Positions 25,873 to 36,150 of a stretch of DNA of 64,000 nucleotides are shown piece after piece; position 1 is the first letter of the stretch; each line of letters starts with the position of its first letter. A program made the position numbers and the translations under genes. The DNA is taken from assembly GCF_020164585.1 (NCBI RefSeq), contig NZ_JAIQZF010000004.1:186001-250000 (forward strand), given 5' to 3'. The notes under the pieces were generated by a model that saw nothing but the letters and a program-made list of their open reading frames with translations, searched no databases and was not told the origin of the DNA. The stretch is from Psychroflexus curvus. GTDB taxonomy: Bacteria > Bacteroidota > Bacteroidia > Flavobacteriales > Flavobacteriaceae.

Positions 25873-27585
25873 ATGAAATTAGTTTTATGTTTTTTAATCC
25901 CCTTTGCAGTAACGCTTTCCGCAGTGAGTCAGACTCAGTCACAGACCCTGAATTCCATCATCCAAACCTACCAAGCACATAAAGGCTATGACAGAGAAGT
26001 TTATCCGCTAGGTTTGTATACAGAAGCCTATTACAAGCAGGAAGCTGAATTTGCAAAAGAAATCCTGAGTGATTTAGCAGAAATCAATACGGGTGAGCTT
26101 TCAGAAACCGAACAAATTTCCCTGGAACTTTTGAAATTCAAACTACAGGAAACGATAGATTTTTATGCTTACGGTGCCTATTTAAATCCGTTGCTTTCTG
26201 ACTCTGGATTTCACCTCAGCTTGTCTTACCGCGTCAGAGACCTTAACACTTACGACCAGGTGAGAGCTTACCTCAATACACTCAATGCCATTCCTACCTA
26301 TACAGATCAGCATTTGAAACTGCTTCGGAAAGGACTAAAAGACGGTTTCTCTCAACCCCGGATTATTTTTGAAGGCTATGCGTCGACTTACGATTCTCAA
26401 ATTGTTGATCAGGCTGAAGATAGTTATTTCTACGAACCTTTTGAAAGCCTGCCCTCTACTCTGTCAGAAACTCAGAAAGATTCTGTTATCAAAGCCGCCA
26501 AGCTGGCTATTGAAACCAATGTCATCGCCCAGTTTAAGCGTATTAAAACCTTTTTTGAAACCGAATATCTACCAGCCACCAAAACCTCCTTAGGTGTTTC
26601 AGAAGGTCCGCAGGGCGCGGCTTATTACCAGAATAGGCTGAATTACTACACCACTTTGGATTTGACAGCCGAAGAAATTCACCAGATAGGTTTAAAGGAA
26701 GTGAAACGCATCAATTCGGAGATGCAATCTATTGTTGAAGAAGTCAACTTTGAGGGCAGCTTAGATGAATTTATCGCCTTTTTAAGAACCGATGAGCAGT
26801 TTTATGCAAAGACAGGAGAAGAGCTCCTGAAGGAGGCACGCGATATCGCCAAACGTATTGACGCCAAACTTCCTGCTTACTTCAAAACTTTACCGAGAAA
26901 GCCTTATGGCGTCGCCAAAGTTCCGGATGCCATAGCCCCCAAATATACCACCGGACGCTATATCGGCGCCTCCAATGACACACAGCCAGGCTATTATTGG
27001 GTGAATACCTATAATTTACCCAATAGACCACTTTATGTGTTACCCTCCTTAACCGCTCACGAAGCAGTGCCTGGGCATCATTTGCAAAACGCCCTCAATG
27101 CTGAGCTTGGCGATAGCATTCCAAAATTCCGTAAAAGCATGTATTTATCAGCTTACGGAGAAGGCTGGGGCCTGTATTCAGAATTTCTGGCTGACGAAAT
27201 GGGGATATATACAACGCCTTACGAGAGGTTCGGAAAACTGACTTATGAGCAATGGCGTGCCTGCCGACTCGTCATCGACACAGGTATTCATGCGATGGGC
27301 TGGACACGAGGACAAGCCGTGGAGTATTTTACTAAAAACACAGCCTTGTCCTTACACAACATCAACACAGAAGTGGACCGCTACATTTCCTGGCCAGGAC
27401 AGGCTGTGTCTTATAAAATTGGCGAAATCAAAATCAGAGAATTAAGAATTAAGGCTGAGGAAACGCTTGGGCAAAAGTTTAACATCAGAGATTTTCACGA
27501 AGTGATTCTCGAACAGGGCGTGGTGACCTTACCTATATTAGAAAGACGTATTGAAGCGTATATTAAAGAAGTCAGCCAAAATTAG
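25873..27585 (+). CDS. DUF885 family zinc peptidase, secreted
   Basis: About 570 residues. ATG 25873 is preferred because it yields a signal peptide (MKLVLCFLIPFAVTLSAVSQ). The zinc motif HEAVPGHHLQ begins at residue 396 and is the hallmark of DUF885. These are probably zinc carboxypeptidases or dipeptidases acting in the periplasm; a PxGxAxY pattern also appears near residue 240 (SEGPQGAAYYQ). The product likely processes short peptides. Standing alone, upstream of a TM2 protein gene on the same strand (39 bp apart). Confidence 0.83.
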   Translation: MKLVLCFLIPFAVTLSAVSQTQSQTLNSIIQTYQAHKGYDREVYPLGLYTEAYYKQEAEFAKEILSDLAEINTGELSETEQISLELLKFKLQETIDFYAYGAYLNPLLSDSGFHLSLSYRVRDLNTYDQVRAYLNTLNAIPTYTDQHLKLLRKGLKDGFSQPRIIFEGYASTYDSQIVDQAEDSYFYEPFESLPSTLSETQKDSVIKAAKLAIETNVIAQFKRIKTFFETEYLPATKTSLGVSEGPQGAAYYQNRLNYYTTLDLTAEEIHQIGLKEVKRINSEMQSIVEEVNFEGSLDEFIAFLRTDEQFYAKTGEELLKEARDIAKRIDAKLPAYFKTLPRKPYGVAKVPDAIAPKYTTGRYIGASNDTQPGYYWVNTYNLPNRPLYVLPSLTAHEAVPGHHLQNALNAELGDSIPKFRKSMYLSAYGEGWGLYSEFLADEMGIYTTPYERFGKLTYEQWRACRLVIDTGIHAMGWTRGQAVEYFTKNTALSLHNINTEVDRYISWPGQAVSYKIGEIKIRELRIKAEETLGQKFNIRDFHEVILEQGVVTLPILERRIEAYIKEVSQN

Positions 27586-27624
27586 ACCTCATCTCTAAAG
27601 TTAACACAACCTTAAACTAAAATT

Positions 27625-27957
27625 ATGAAAGACAAGACTGCTGCTGCACTTTTAGCTTTTTTCCTCGGAGGCATCGGAATCCATCGCTTTTATCTAAATC
27701 AGATTGGCTTAGGGTTTTTGTACCTTTTATTCAGCTGGACCTTCATCCCATTGATCGCGTCTCTTATAGATTTCATTGTTTTCCTGGCCATGGATAAAAG
27801 AACCTTTGATTATAAGTACAACAAAGAGCCGTTGGTGCAACAACATAATTACTTCAAAAACAGTTCAAGTGAAGAAATTGAAAAGCTGTATAATTTAAAG
27901 ATGAAAGGCATCATTTCACAGGAGGAATTCGATAGGAAGAAAAGAGAGTTGTTGTAA
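27625..27957 (+). CDS. TM2 domain protein with a SHOCT-like tail
   Basis: 110 residues. The first 65 form a TM2 domain: two TM helices with GGIGIHRFYLNQIGLG between them, a motif of DUF TM2 proteins. The C-terminal 40 residues (EEIEKLYNLKMKGIISQEEFDRKKRELL) match a SHOCT module, a short oligomerisation helix pair. A small membrane protein of unknown role, perhaps cotranscribed with the DUF885 gene. Confidence 0.8.
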   Translation: MKDKTAAALLAFFLGGIGIHRFYLNQIGLGFLYLLFSWTFIPLIASLIDFIVFLAMDKRTFDYKYNKEPLVQQHNYFKNSSSEEIEKLYNLKMKGIISQEEFDRKKRELL

Positions 27958-28118
27958 AAAACCAGCCAACTGAGCTAAATTATGTTTGTGTTTTTTTAGT
28001 GAAATACACTAGCGTTAACTTAGCCCTAGCCTAAGAAAAAATTAAAAATAGCTCTAAGCAAAAAATAACTCCGTCTCTTCCTGTTAGAATAAATTCAAAA
28101 AACCTCAGGGCTTAACCT

Positions 28119-28294
28119 GTCCCGTAGGGACTATTTATGGGTAAAATCAAGCATGTAGCTCAGCCAGCGTGCCGTTAGGTACGCCATATACCTTAAGAGC
28201 ATAATTCAAAAGTAGCTTCTTGATATAAAGTACCTGAAGGCACTTGGGTTTTGCGGGTTCTTTCAGGTTACCGAGATAAAGTCTCTAACGAGAC
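28119..28294. repeat. Cluster of four GTNCC...GGNAC palindromes
   Basis: GTCCCGTAGGGAC (28119-28131), GTGCCGTTAGGTAC (28169-28182), GTACCTGAAGGCAC (28230-28243) and GTCTCTAACGAGAC (28281-28294). They share 5-bp arms, a 3-4 nt loop and the ends GT/AC, and lie 50-61 bp apart. Similar short palindromes are scattered in Bacteroidota genomes. A related AACCTCCTTCAGGTT lies at 57654-57668. Confidence 0.6.
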
Positions 28295-28396
28295 AAATTC
28301 AAACTTAACTTTTGAAATAGTATTTAAAAAATAGTCCAGAATTACGAAAACAGCCGGTAGACTTAAACTGACAAGGTTCACGAGACCATATATACT

Positions 28397-28429
28397 AAAA
28401 AAAGACCAGCAGTTTTGCCGGTCTTTTTT
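28397..28429 (-). terminator. Terminator of the dcw operon
   Basis: GACCGGC and GCTGGTC (reading the minus strand) pair with one mismatch around an AAAACT loop, flanked by A- and T-runs of seven or six. It lies 22 bp after the ftsZ stop codon and ends the dcw transcript. Confidence 0.8.
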
Positions 28430-28450
28430 AATACAGTACGATGGATAAAT

Positions 28451-30319
28451 CTAATCTACGTTATCATGTAAAAAAGAGTTATTGGACCTGAAATTTAAAT
28501 TGTCCTTATCTCCTTCCACACTGGTTCTCGATAGAGAATTTCCTTCACGATTGTGATTTAATTCTACACCTGCACGTTTGTAAGCGGGCTGCTTTTCAAT
28601 CTCATCGATATTGTTGGTATTTCTAAATTTATAGTTGAATTGCTTTAATTTAGCTTTTCGCTCTTCAGCTCTCTTGGCAAGTTCAGCCAAAGGCGTGTTC
28701 ATAGGATCAACGTCCTCCGTATTTCTTTCTGAGTCTTCTGAATGTTCTACAGTTCTTCTGGTAAACTGTACTTCTTTTGGCTCTTCCTCTACCGGCTTAG
28801 GTTTAGGCTTTTGAGATGCAGGTGAATTTTTGGCTTCCTCTTCTTCCATAAACTCAGACAAATCATATTTTTTAACTTCAGATTCGGAATTATTTCTAAA
28901 AGAATTGACTTCTTCTGGTTCATTCACTTCAATATCTCTGGCAGGTTTTGACGTGTAGGATTTTGGTTCATCATCTTCGTCTTTAGAAAAGTCAAAACTC
29001 AACATGCCCGAAGAATTTTCATCTTCTTTGACAGGACTATCTTCAATGATTTCAAAATCATCGCCGTGTGCATTCACAATTTCAAAATCCACATCCAAGT
29101 GATTTACACTTACTTCTTCGGATTCATTCTTTTCATCACCGCTCTCCTCTTCAAAATTCAATTCGTGCATGACCTTAGGCTCTTCTTTTTGTTCTGAAGC
29201 CTTTGATCTGGATTGCGGGACATCCATAGAAGATTGCTTTTTGAATCTGCCCGTGGATAAATTTTGCTCAATTCTTTGCTCATCTTCTAGGGTATGAATG
29301 ATCTTTTTGGTTTCGGTATTCACGATTTCATCTTGTTGCTCTGTATCAAAGCCTGTGGCAATTACAGTAACTGAAATGGAATCTTCCAGGCTTTCATCAT
29401 CACCAACACCCATGATGATATTGGCACTGTTACCAGCTTCAGCCTGAATGTGGTCATTGATTTCACCTATTTCATCTAAAGTGATTTCATCGGTTCCTGA
29501 CACAATCAACAGCAATACATTTTTGGCACCTTTAATTTTGTTATCATTTAATAATGGGGAATCCAATGCCTTTTCAATAGCAATTTGGGATCTGTTAGTG
29601 CCTGAAGCTACTGCAGAACCCATGATAGCTGTTCCGCTATTGCTCAATACTGTCTTCGCATCACGTAAATCGATGTTTTGAGTGTAGTGATGAGTTATGA
29701 CCTCTGCAATACCACGAGAAGCAGTGGCCAAAACCTCATCGGCTTTAGAAAACCCCGACTTAAAGCCAAGATTACCATAGACTTCTCTAAGTTTATTATT
29801 GTTAATTACAATGAGTGAGTCAACATTGCTACGAAGTTCTTCCACACCCAGCTGAGCCTGTTCATTTCTGGTGCGACCTTCAAACTGAAATGGAATGGTA
29901 ACGATACCAACCGTAAGAATATCCATTTCTTTAGCGAGTCTGGCAATCACAGGGGCAGCACCAGTTCCTGTACCACCACCCATTCCTGCAGTGATAAATA
30001 CCATTTTGGTATTGGTGCTCAATAAGCTTTTCAGGTCTTCTCGACTTTCCTCAGCCGCCTGTTTACCAATATCTGGGTTGGCTCCAGCGCCAAGTCCTTC
30101 GGTGAGGTCAACTCCAAGCTGAATTCGTGTAGGTACCGGACTATTCTCCAAGGCTTGTGAATCGGTATTACAAACCACAAAGTCAACGCCTTTAATTCCC
30201 TGACTAAACATGTGATTGATCGCGTTAGAACCTCCTCCTCCTACACCAATGACTTTAATGACATTGGATTGATTTTTAGGGAGATCAAATGAGATGTTTT
30301 CAAATTCTTTCTGACTCAT
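28451..30319 (-). CDS. ftsZ: Cell division protein FtsZ
   Basis: 622 residues, much longer than the usual 380-400. The GTPase core holds VIGVGGGGSNAIN (N-terminal nucleotide loop) and GMGGGTGTGAAPVIA, the tubulin signature. From residue 340 a long acidic linker extends to the C-terminus. The EIEKQPAYKRAGVEL segment near residue 577 looks like the conserved FtsA/membrane-tether-binding peptide, followed by about 30 more residues, an odd tail. Last gene of the dcw cluster, 27 bp after ftsA; it forms the division ring on the cytosolic membrane face. Confidence 0.96.
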   Translation of the reverse strand: MSQKEFENISFDLPKNQSNVIKVIGVGGGGSNAINHMFSQGIKGVDFVVCNTDSQALENSPVPTRIQLGVDLTEGLGAGANPDIGKQAAEESREDLKSLLSTNTKMVFITAGMGGGTGTGAAPVIARLAKEMDILTVGIVTIPFQFEGRTRNEQAQLGVEELRSNVDSLIVINNNKLREVYGNLGFKSGFSKADEVLATASRGIAEVITHHYTQNIDLRDAKTVLSNSGTAIMGSAVASGTNRSQIAIEKALDSPLLNDNKIKGAKNVLLLIVSGTDEITLDEIGEINDHIQAEAGNSANIIMGVGDDESLEDSISVTVIATGFDTEQQDEIVNTETKKIIHTLEDEQRIEQNLSTGRFKKQSSMDVPQSRSKASEQKEEPKVMHELNFEEESGDEKNESEEVSVNHLDVDFEIVNAHGDDFEIIEDSPVKEDENSSGMLSFDFSKDEDDEPKSYTSKPARDIEVNEPEEVNSFRNNSESEVKKYDLSEFMEEEEAKNSPASQKPKPKPVEEEPKEVQFTRRTVEHSEDSERNTEDVDPMNTPLAELAKRAEERKAKLKQFNYKFRNTNNIDEIEKQPAYKRAGVELNHNREGNSLSRTSVEGDKDNLNFRSNNSFLHDNVD

Positions 30320-30346
30320 AATTATATATTTTGATTGGTATGCTTC

Positions 30347-31741
30347 TTATTCTGCGTTATCTAAAAAATCTTTCAATTTATCAAACCATTTTTCGACTAC
30401 ACTTCGGCTAGGTCGTGCTGGCTGATTAGGTTGCTCCGGGATGCTTTGCTTGTCATCCCCTTCTCGGGAATCCTCTGTGATTCCGTCGTTAGTGTATTCT
30501 GATGCTGTTTCTGCGGGCTGTTGTGCATTCACTGGCTCTTCTTCCTCTTCCAGTTCCTCACGTTCAGCTCTATCAAGAGCTTTGCGCTCCAATCCGTCCA
30601 TCACCAGGCCTACTGCTGTGGCATAAAGTGGACTTGCGATTTCTTTATCGGTTTCTCCGGCAAGATATTCGTTGGGGTAACCAACTCGGGTATCCATCCC
30701 GGTGACATATTCCACTAACTGCTTCAAATGCTTCAGTTGCGCACCACCACCGGTGATGACAATGCCGGCAATTAGTTTTTTCTTTTGTTCATCATGTCCG
30801 TAGTTTTTAATTTCAAGATAAACCTGATCTATAATTTCTACAGCTCTGTAATGGATCACTTTAGACAAATTCTTCAGTGATATTTCTTTAGGATCTCTTC
30901 CTCGCAATCCGGGAATTGAAACAATTTCGTTTTCTTTATTTTCACCTGGCCACGCCGAGCCAAATTTTACTTTGAGCAATTCGGCTTGCTTTTCTATAAT
31001 AGAACAGCCTTCTTTTATATCTTCTGTAATCACATTTCCTCCAAGTGGAATCACTGCTGTGTGCCGTATAATTCCATCTTTGAAAATGGCTAAGTCGGTG
31101 GTACCCCCACCTATATCGATTAAAGCTACTCCGGCTTCTTTTTCCTCCTGGCTCAATACTGAGTTTGCCGACGCCAAAGGCTCCAATGTCATTCCATTGA
31201 GCTCAAGACCAGAGTTTTTGACACATCTCCCAATGTTACGGATAGATGATATCTGCCCCACTACCACGTGGAAGTTGGCTTCCAAACGTCCGCCAGACAT
31301 TCCCCTTGGCTCCATGATCTCAGACTGTCCATCCACTTTATATTCTTGAGGTAACACGTGGATGATCTCCTCCCCTGGAAGCATCACCAGCTTGTGAACC
31401 TGGTTGCATAGGTTATCGATATCCTCATCTTCTATCACCTCTTCCACATCATTTCTAGTGATGTAGTCGCTGTGTTGTAAACTTCTGATGTGTTGTCCCG
31501 CAATACCTACAGTTACTCCTTTAACATCAATTCCTGAATTAGCCTCCGCTTGTTGGATAGCCTGCTGAATGGATTGAATGGTTTGAGTAATATTATTCAC
31601 TACTCCACGATGAACACCCAGACTTTTGGTTCTCCCAATGCCTAGAATCTCTACTTTTCCATATTCATTTTTGCGACCAATCATCGCTACAATCTTTGTT
31701 GTCCCAATGTCTAAGCCTACTGCAATATTATCTTCTTCCAT
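30347..31741 (-). CDS. ftsA: Cell division protein FtsA
   Basis: 464-residue actin-like ATPase that tethers FtsZ to the membrane. The N-terminal VGLDIGTTKIVAMIG is the phosphate-1 loop and GVALIDIGGGTTDLAIF is the phosphate-2 loop. The C-terminus ends with VVEKWFDKLKDFLDN, an amphipathic helix suited to membrane attachment. A charged acidic linker of about 60 residues before it is unlike E. coli but common in Bacteroidota. Between ftsQ and ftsZ. Confidence 0.96.
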   Translation of the reverse strand: MEEDNIAVGLDIGTTKIVAMIGRKNEYGKVEILGIGRTKSLGVHRGVVNNITQTIQSIQQAIQQAEANSGIDVKGVTVGIAGQHIRSLQHSDYITRNDVEEVIEDEDIDNLCNQVHKLVMLPGEEIIHVLPQEYKVDGQSEIMEPRGMSGGRLEANFHVVVGQISSIRNIGRCVKNSGLELNGMTLEPLASANSVLSQEEKEAGVALIDIGGGTTDLAIFKDGIIRHTAVIPLGGNVITEDIKEGCSIIEKQAELLKVKFGSAWPGENKENEIVSIPGLRGRDPKEISLKNLSKVIHYRAVEIIDQVYLEIKNYGHDEQKKKLIAGIVITGGGAQLKHLKQLVEYVTGMDTRVGYPNEYLAGETDKEIASPLYATAVGLVMDGLERKALDRAEREELEEEEEPVNAQQPAETASEYTNDGITEDSREGDDKQSIPEQPNQPARPSRSVVEKWFDKLKDFLDNAE

Positions 31742-31753
31742 CTTTGTAGATTA

Positions 31754-32473
31754 TTACTTTGTTGTACATACCACTTGATTACCAAACTGCAAATCTATGC
31801 GTTTATACTCATCTAATTTTTTGTATTCCAAAGCTTTTAAATAAAAAACTTTATAGTTAGTCAACTTTCTGTCAAGATAAGAAATTTGACCAAAATTGAC
31901 TAAATAATCTCTACCTCTTACTTCTAAAACGTAGTTATTTACTGATTTTTTTCGGATTGCAATGATATGTTTTTTTAAAAAATCATCAGCCTGTATTCTT
32001 GTCAAAAGCGGATAAACTTCTTTTAGCTCATTTGCACCAACTCCAGATACCAAAGGCACTCTGGATGAGTAGTTTGGAGATAAAGGCATCGCTAGACCAT
32101 CGGCATCCAAATAATAAAATCCATCATCCATTACCCTTGCTATGGGTTCTCTCTGTATAATTTTTGCTGAAAGTATGCCGTCCAGACTATAATAGGCTTC
32201 AGAAGACTTTATCATCTCGTTCGTGTTTAGCACATTTTCAAAACTAGCCAAACGCTTTTCATTCACTAAAGAATCTCCGTTGGACTTCAGCACCTCTTCA
32301 AGTAATTGCTCGACTTCAGCTTCGGTAATGAAAATTTTGGAAGCGTCCAGAAGTTCAACTTTAAGTGACTTGACGGGTTTCAGGTTTTGGCGATGATTTG
32401 CAAAACCCACCAGAAAGAAAACAATCCCCAGGATCAAAATCAATCGTATGTTATGTAGTTTAAATAGTTTCAT
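31754..32473 (-). CDS. ftsQ: Cell division protein FtsQ/DivIB-like
   Basis: 239 residues with one N-terminal TM helix (residues 9-25) and a periplasmic part containing a POTRA-like region (VELLDASKIFITEAEVEQLLEE). Members of this family recruit the late divisome. The start overlaps the murC end by 14 bp. The sequence is poorly conserved and the name rests mainly on size, topology and the position between murC and ftsA. Confidence 0.87.
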   Translation of the reverse strand: MKLFKLHNIRLILILGIVFFLVGFANHRQNLKPVKSLKVELLDASKIFITEAEVEQLLEEVLKSNGDSLVNEKRLASFENVLNTNEMIKSSEAYYSLDGILSAKIIQREPIARVMDDGFYYLDADGLAMPLSPNYSSRVPLVSGVGANELKEVYPLLTRIQADDFLKKHIIAIRKKSVNNYVLEVRGRDYLVNFGQISYLDRKLTNYKVFYLKALEYKKLDEYKRIDLQFGNQVVCTTK

Positions 32474-33812
32474 GCAAATGCTTTGAAATTTTAGCGGCTT
32501 CTACTCCTATGTCTCCTGCACCTAGCAAAACGATAACTTCATCTTTGGCTGTCGCTATTCTATGTTGAATATCAGTTTTAATCATCAAGTGTTTTGAGGG
32601 GTGCTGAATCAAATTCAGAAGAAAATCTGAAGTCACTCCTTCAATAGGTTCCTCCCTTGCCGGGTATATGTCCAAAAGATTCACCTCATCAAACTGAGCC
32701 AGACTTCTGGCAAAATCCTCTGCAAAATCCTGAGTTCTTGAAAATAAATGTGGTTGAAAAATAACAACCGATTTTTTTTCTGAATGCATTTCAGAAATCG
32801 CCTGATACACGGCGTCAATTTCTTTAGGGTGATGCGCGTAATCATCGATTACCACCAAATCGTCTGATTTATAAATGTAATTGAAGCGTCTTTGCACACC
32901 TTCGAAACTGGTTAATGCTTCTCCAAATTCTTTCGCTAATTCTGGTTTAAAATCAACAGCTAGGGCTAAGGCCGCCGCCGCATTGAATAAGTTGTGACGT
33001 CCTGGCAGAGAAAATTGAAGCCCAGTCAAATGAACTTCTCCCTGTTTAAAATTGAATCTGTAACTGCCATTTTCTATTGAAATGTGATTCACCTGTACAT
33101 CCGCCTCTTCTCCAATGCCCAGAGTATATGCGTCTAAACCCAAACCAGATTTGGCATACAAATGACCTTTTGGTACCAATCTTGAAAATTCTTTGAACGT
33201 ATCTACCAGCTTTTGAGAAGTCTCGTAAATATCCAGGTGATCAGCATCCATGGAGTTGATCACTGCTGCAGTGGGATGCAGCTGAAGGAACGACCTGTCA
33301 AATTCATCGGCTTCTACAACAACCACTTCCTCTCCATCCCCGATGTAATTGGTTTTATAATTTTGTAAAATCCCACCACAAAAAGCCGTGAGTTTCACTC
33401 CTGCAACTTTAAGTATGTGAACCAAAATCGCTGAAGTCGTGGTTTTACCATGAGTTCCTGCTACTGCCAGCGTGGGCAGATGTTTGGTGATAATTCCTAA
33501 AACCACCGATCGCTTATACACCTCGAAATCCTGAGTTTTGAAATAGTCAAAGAATTTTGAGGTTTTAGAAATCGCAGGTGTATAAATGACTAATGTTGAT
33601 TCCTTGGATAAGTTCTGAATGTGAGTACCGCTAGCTTCAGAATAAAACACTTCAATTCCCTCTGCTGATAAAGTTTTGGTCAACTCCGATTCTGTCCTGT
33701 CATAGCCAGAGACTGTCAAACCTTTTTGATTAAAATAGCGAGCCAAAGCACTCATCCCGATACCACCGATACCGATTAAGAACACATGTGTATATTGCTT
33801 TAGGTCTTTCAT
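32460..33812 (-). CDS. murC: UDP-N-acetylmuramate-L-alanine ligase
   Basis: 450 residues. ATP-dependent addition of L-alanine to UDP-MurNAc, the first step of the peptide side chain. [15 protein letters not shown] is the UDP-binding N-domain loop and [13 protein letters not shown] the ATP P-loop; [10 protein letters not shown] is the Mur ligase C-domain. Overlaps murG by four bases (ATGA) and ftsQ by 14. Confidence 0.96.
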   Translation of the reverse strand: MKDLKQYTHVFLIGIGGIGMSALARYFNQKGLTVSGYDRTESELTKTLSAEGIEVFYSEASGTHIQNLSKESTLVIYTPAISKTSKFFDYFKTQDFEVYKRSVVLGIITKHLPTLAVAGTHGKTTTSAILVHILKVAGVKLTAFCGGILQNYKTNYIGDGEEVVVVEADEFDRSFLQLHPTAAVINSMDADHLDIYETSQKLVDTFKEFSRLVPKGHLYAKSGLGLDAYTLGIGEEADVQVNHISIENGSYRFNFKQGEVHLTGLQFSLPGRHNLFNAAAALALAVDFKPELAKEFGEALTSFEGVQRRFNYIYKSDDLVVIDDYAHHPKEIDAVYQAISEMHSEKKSVVIFQPHLFSRTQDFAEDFARSLAQFDEVNLLDIYPAREEPIEGVTSDFLLNLIQHPSKHLMIKTDIQHRIATAKDEVIVLLGAGDIGVEAAKISKHLHETI

Positions 33813-34906
33813 TTCACTTCATTTTCTATACGTTCCACTTCATCTGCAATGCTTTTTGTCGCCAAAGGTCTGGCTAAAGTCAAAATATTTTTAGACAGGC
33901 TTTTTTGAAGGTCAATGTCATTGATCAAATTCTTGATTACCGGCTCAAATTTTACATCCAAATCTGACTCCTTAAGCATAATAGCCGCTTGCTTATCTTC
34001 TATAGATTTTGCATTTTGGGTTTGATGGTCCTCTGCAACATTTGGCGAAGGAATAAATAACACTGGTTTTCCCACCAGACTCAATTCGCTTACCGCTCCT
34101 GCTCCTGCTCTCGATATGATGACATCTGCAACGGCATAAGCCAAATCCATTTTAGAAATGAATTCTAAAACCTTGATAGATTCAGTTGCTTTTGAAACGT
34201 ATCTATCGTAATACAACTTCCCGCATTGCCACAACACCTGAAGGTTTCCGGCTTCAAATAAGGACAACTGACTTGCGATCAATTCATTGATACGCTGCGA
34301 ACCCAGGCTGCCCCCAACAATCAACAAAGTCTTTTTGTTTGGGTCTAACTGAAAATGCTTTAGACCGGCTTCTTTTTTACTTCGCACTTTAAGCAAATCC
34401 TTGCGTATGGGATTTCCTGTAAGTACTATTTTTTCTTTTGGAAAAAACTTATCCATGCCTTCATAAGCCACGCAAATGGAATGCGCCTCTTTGGCAAGCC
34501 ATTTATTGGTAATGCCTGCGTAGGCATTTTGTTCCTGAATGAGTGTTGGAATTTTTAGGATAGAAGCCATTTTTAATAAAGGACCACTCGCAAAACCTCC
34601 GGTTCCTACAACAACATTTGGCTTAAATTTTTTGATTAGCGTTCTTGCCTTCAGCATGGAACTCATCAGTTTGAAAGGAAACATTAAATTCGATAAAGTC
34701 AGTTTCCGTTGTATTCCGGAAATCCAAAGTCCTTCAATCTCAAAACCAGCTTCAGGCACTTTGGTCATTTCCATTTTATCTTTTGCACCGACGAATAGAA
34801 ATTCTGCATCAGGATGTCTTTCCTTCAATTCTTCAGCAATAGCAATAGCTGGGTAGATATGTCCACCTGTGCCTCCTCCAGAAATCATGTATCGTTTTGC
34901 GCTCAT
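33809..34906 (-). CDS. murG: UDP-GlcNAc transferase MurG
   Basis: 365-residue peripheral membrane GT28 glycosyltransferase that adds GlcNAc to lipid I, producing lipid [17 protein letters not shown] is the N-domain acceptor loop and [22 protein letters not shown] is the UDP-GlcNAc-binding signature. Overlaps ftsW by four bases. Confidence 0.96.
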   Translation of the reverse strand: MSAKRYMISGGGTGGHIYPAIAIAEELKERHPDAEFLFVGAKDKMEMTKVPEAGFEIEGLWISGIQRKLTLSNLMFPFKLMSSMLKARTLIKKFKPNVVVGTGGFASGPLLKMASILKIPTLIQEQNAYAGITNKWLAKEAHSICVAYEGMDKFFPKEKIVLTGNPIRKDLLKVRSKKEAGLKHFQLDPNKKTLLIVGGSLGSQRINELIASQLSLFEAGNLQVLWQCGKLYYDRYVSKATESIKVLEFISKMDLAYAVADVIISRAGAGAVSELSLVGKPVLFIPSPNVAEDHQTQNAKSIEDKQAAIMLKESDLDVKFEPVIKNLINDIDLQKSLSKNILTLARPLATKSIADEVERIENEVK

Positions 34907-36144
34907 ATCGTTTCGCTTAATACTTCTAATGGATTCTCAATGGCCAGATTGTCTTCTTTCTCTTTTTCATCAGCTTCAGCTTTGGCTTTTACTTCATTAT
35001 TGGCACTCACACTTATAACGATGCCTAGAGACAGACACGTCATCCAGATAGAAGTGCCCCCACTCCCCACCAAAGGAAGGGTCTGACCGGTGACGGGTAA
35101 TAATTCAACAGCCACCGCTATGTTGACAAAGGCCTGGAATATGATAGGAATTCCTGCTGCAACAACAAGCAGGCGACCATAAGCCGTTTCTGATTTAGTC
35201 ACTATAATCGCTATTCGATACAACATAAACAGGTAAGCTAAAATCACTCCTATGCCACCAACCATGCCCATTTCTTCTACGATAATCGCATAGATAAAAT
35301 CTGAAGAAGACTGAGGTAAAAAATTACGCTGTACACTTTTCCCTATCCCATTTCCTGTAATTCCTCCGGTAGCGATTGCAATTTTTGCTTTCTCCACTTG
35401 ATATTGTTCCCGACTTTGCTCATCTCCAGTAAAACTTTCGACTCTGCTGATCCATGTATCTACTCTGTTTGGAAACAAATCTGGAAACGCTTTGGCAGTT
35501 AATCCAAATACGGCCAATCCCAGTAGTCCGATACCGAGCACAGTTGCTGTATATTTGAACGTATAACCTCCAACATAAGTAAGCAGCAAAACCATAAGAA
35601 AGATAATGGCTGCTGTTGAAAAATTAGCAGGTAAAATAAGACCCACTACCAGAAAAACAGGACACCAAAGCGGTAAAATAGTTTCTTTGAAGGTATATTC
35701 GGTGTCTTTAATTTTGGATAAATACCTCGCCACATATATCAGTAACACTACTGAGGCCAAGGTTGAAGTCTGGAAGGAAAAATTGACAATCGGGACCTGT
35801 ATCCACCGACTTGCATTCGCTCCCTGCATGGTTGTGCCCTGAAATAATGTAACTATAAGAAGCACGATGACTATTGGCAATAAAATGATAGACAAACCTC
35901 TGAAATAACGATGCGGAATTTTATGGGTCGCATAAAGTATAGAAAAGCCCAATACTAAATGGATGAAATGCTTTACCAAATAAGCAAATGTGCTTCCACT
36001 TGCTCCATTGAGATAAGCCAGATTACTTGAAGCACTGTATACAGGAATAAAAGAAAAAATAGCCAAAAGCGCAGCCACAGACCACAACATCTTGTCTCCT
36101 TTTATGCTTTTAAAAAATTCCTTAAGTCCTGTACTGGTTGACAT
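34903..36144 (-). CDS. ftsW: Peptidoglycan polymerase FtsW/RodA family
   Basis: 413 residues with about ten TM segments. SEDS-family glycosyltransferase that polymerises septal glycan with FtsI. Characteristic stretches are [22 protein letters not shown] and the loop with [16 protein letters not shown]. The acidic C-terminal extension ([15 protein letters not shown]) is soluble. Between murG and murD, as in other Bacteroidota dcw clusters, which supports FtsW over RodA. Confidence 0.94.
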   Translation of the reverse strand: MSTSTGLKEFFKSIKGDKMLWSVAALLAIFSFIPVYSASSNLAYLNGASGSTFAYLVKHFIHLVLGFSILYATHKIPHRYFRGLSIILLPIVIVLLIVTLFQGTTMQGANASRWIQVPIVNFSFQTSTLASVVLLIYVARYLSKIKDTEYTFKETILPLWCPVFLVVGLILPANFSTAAIIFLMVLLLTYVGGYTFKYTATVLGIGLLGLAVFGLTAKAFPDLFPNRVDTWISRVESFTGDEQSREQYQVEKAKIAIATGGITGNGIGKSVQRNFLPQSSSDFIYAIIVEEMGMVGGIGVILAYLFMLYRIAIIVTKSETAYGRLLVVAAGIPIIFQAFVNIAVAVELLPVTGQTLPLVGSGGTSIWMTCLSLGIVISVSANNEVKAKAEADEKEKEDNLAIENPLEVLSETI

Positions 36145-36150
36145 TTTTCT

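Larger units (their letters stand above)
27958..28450. other. Intergenic stretch with clustered small palindromes
   Basis: 493 bp between the TM2 gene (plus) and ftsZ (minus), no gene. It contains four 13-14 bp imperfect palindromes listed separately and, at the right end, the ftsZ terminator. It resembles a site where small dispersed elements have accumulated. Confidence 0.6.

Noticed and set aside
28153-28185. tRNA-like start (GTAGCTCAGCC...) in the ftsZ-side intergenic region
   Set aside because: The D-arm-like words are there, but no anticodon arm, T-arm (GTTCGA) or acceptor pairing follows; the match is by chance beside one of the palindromes.
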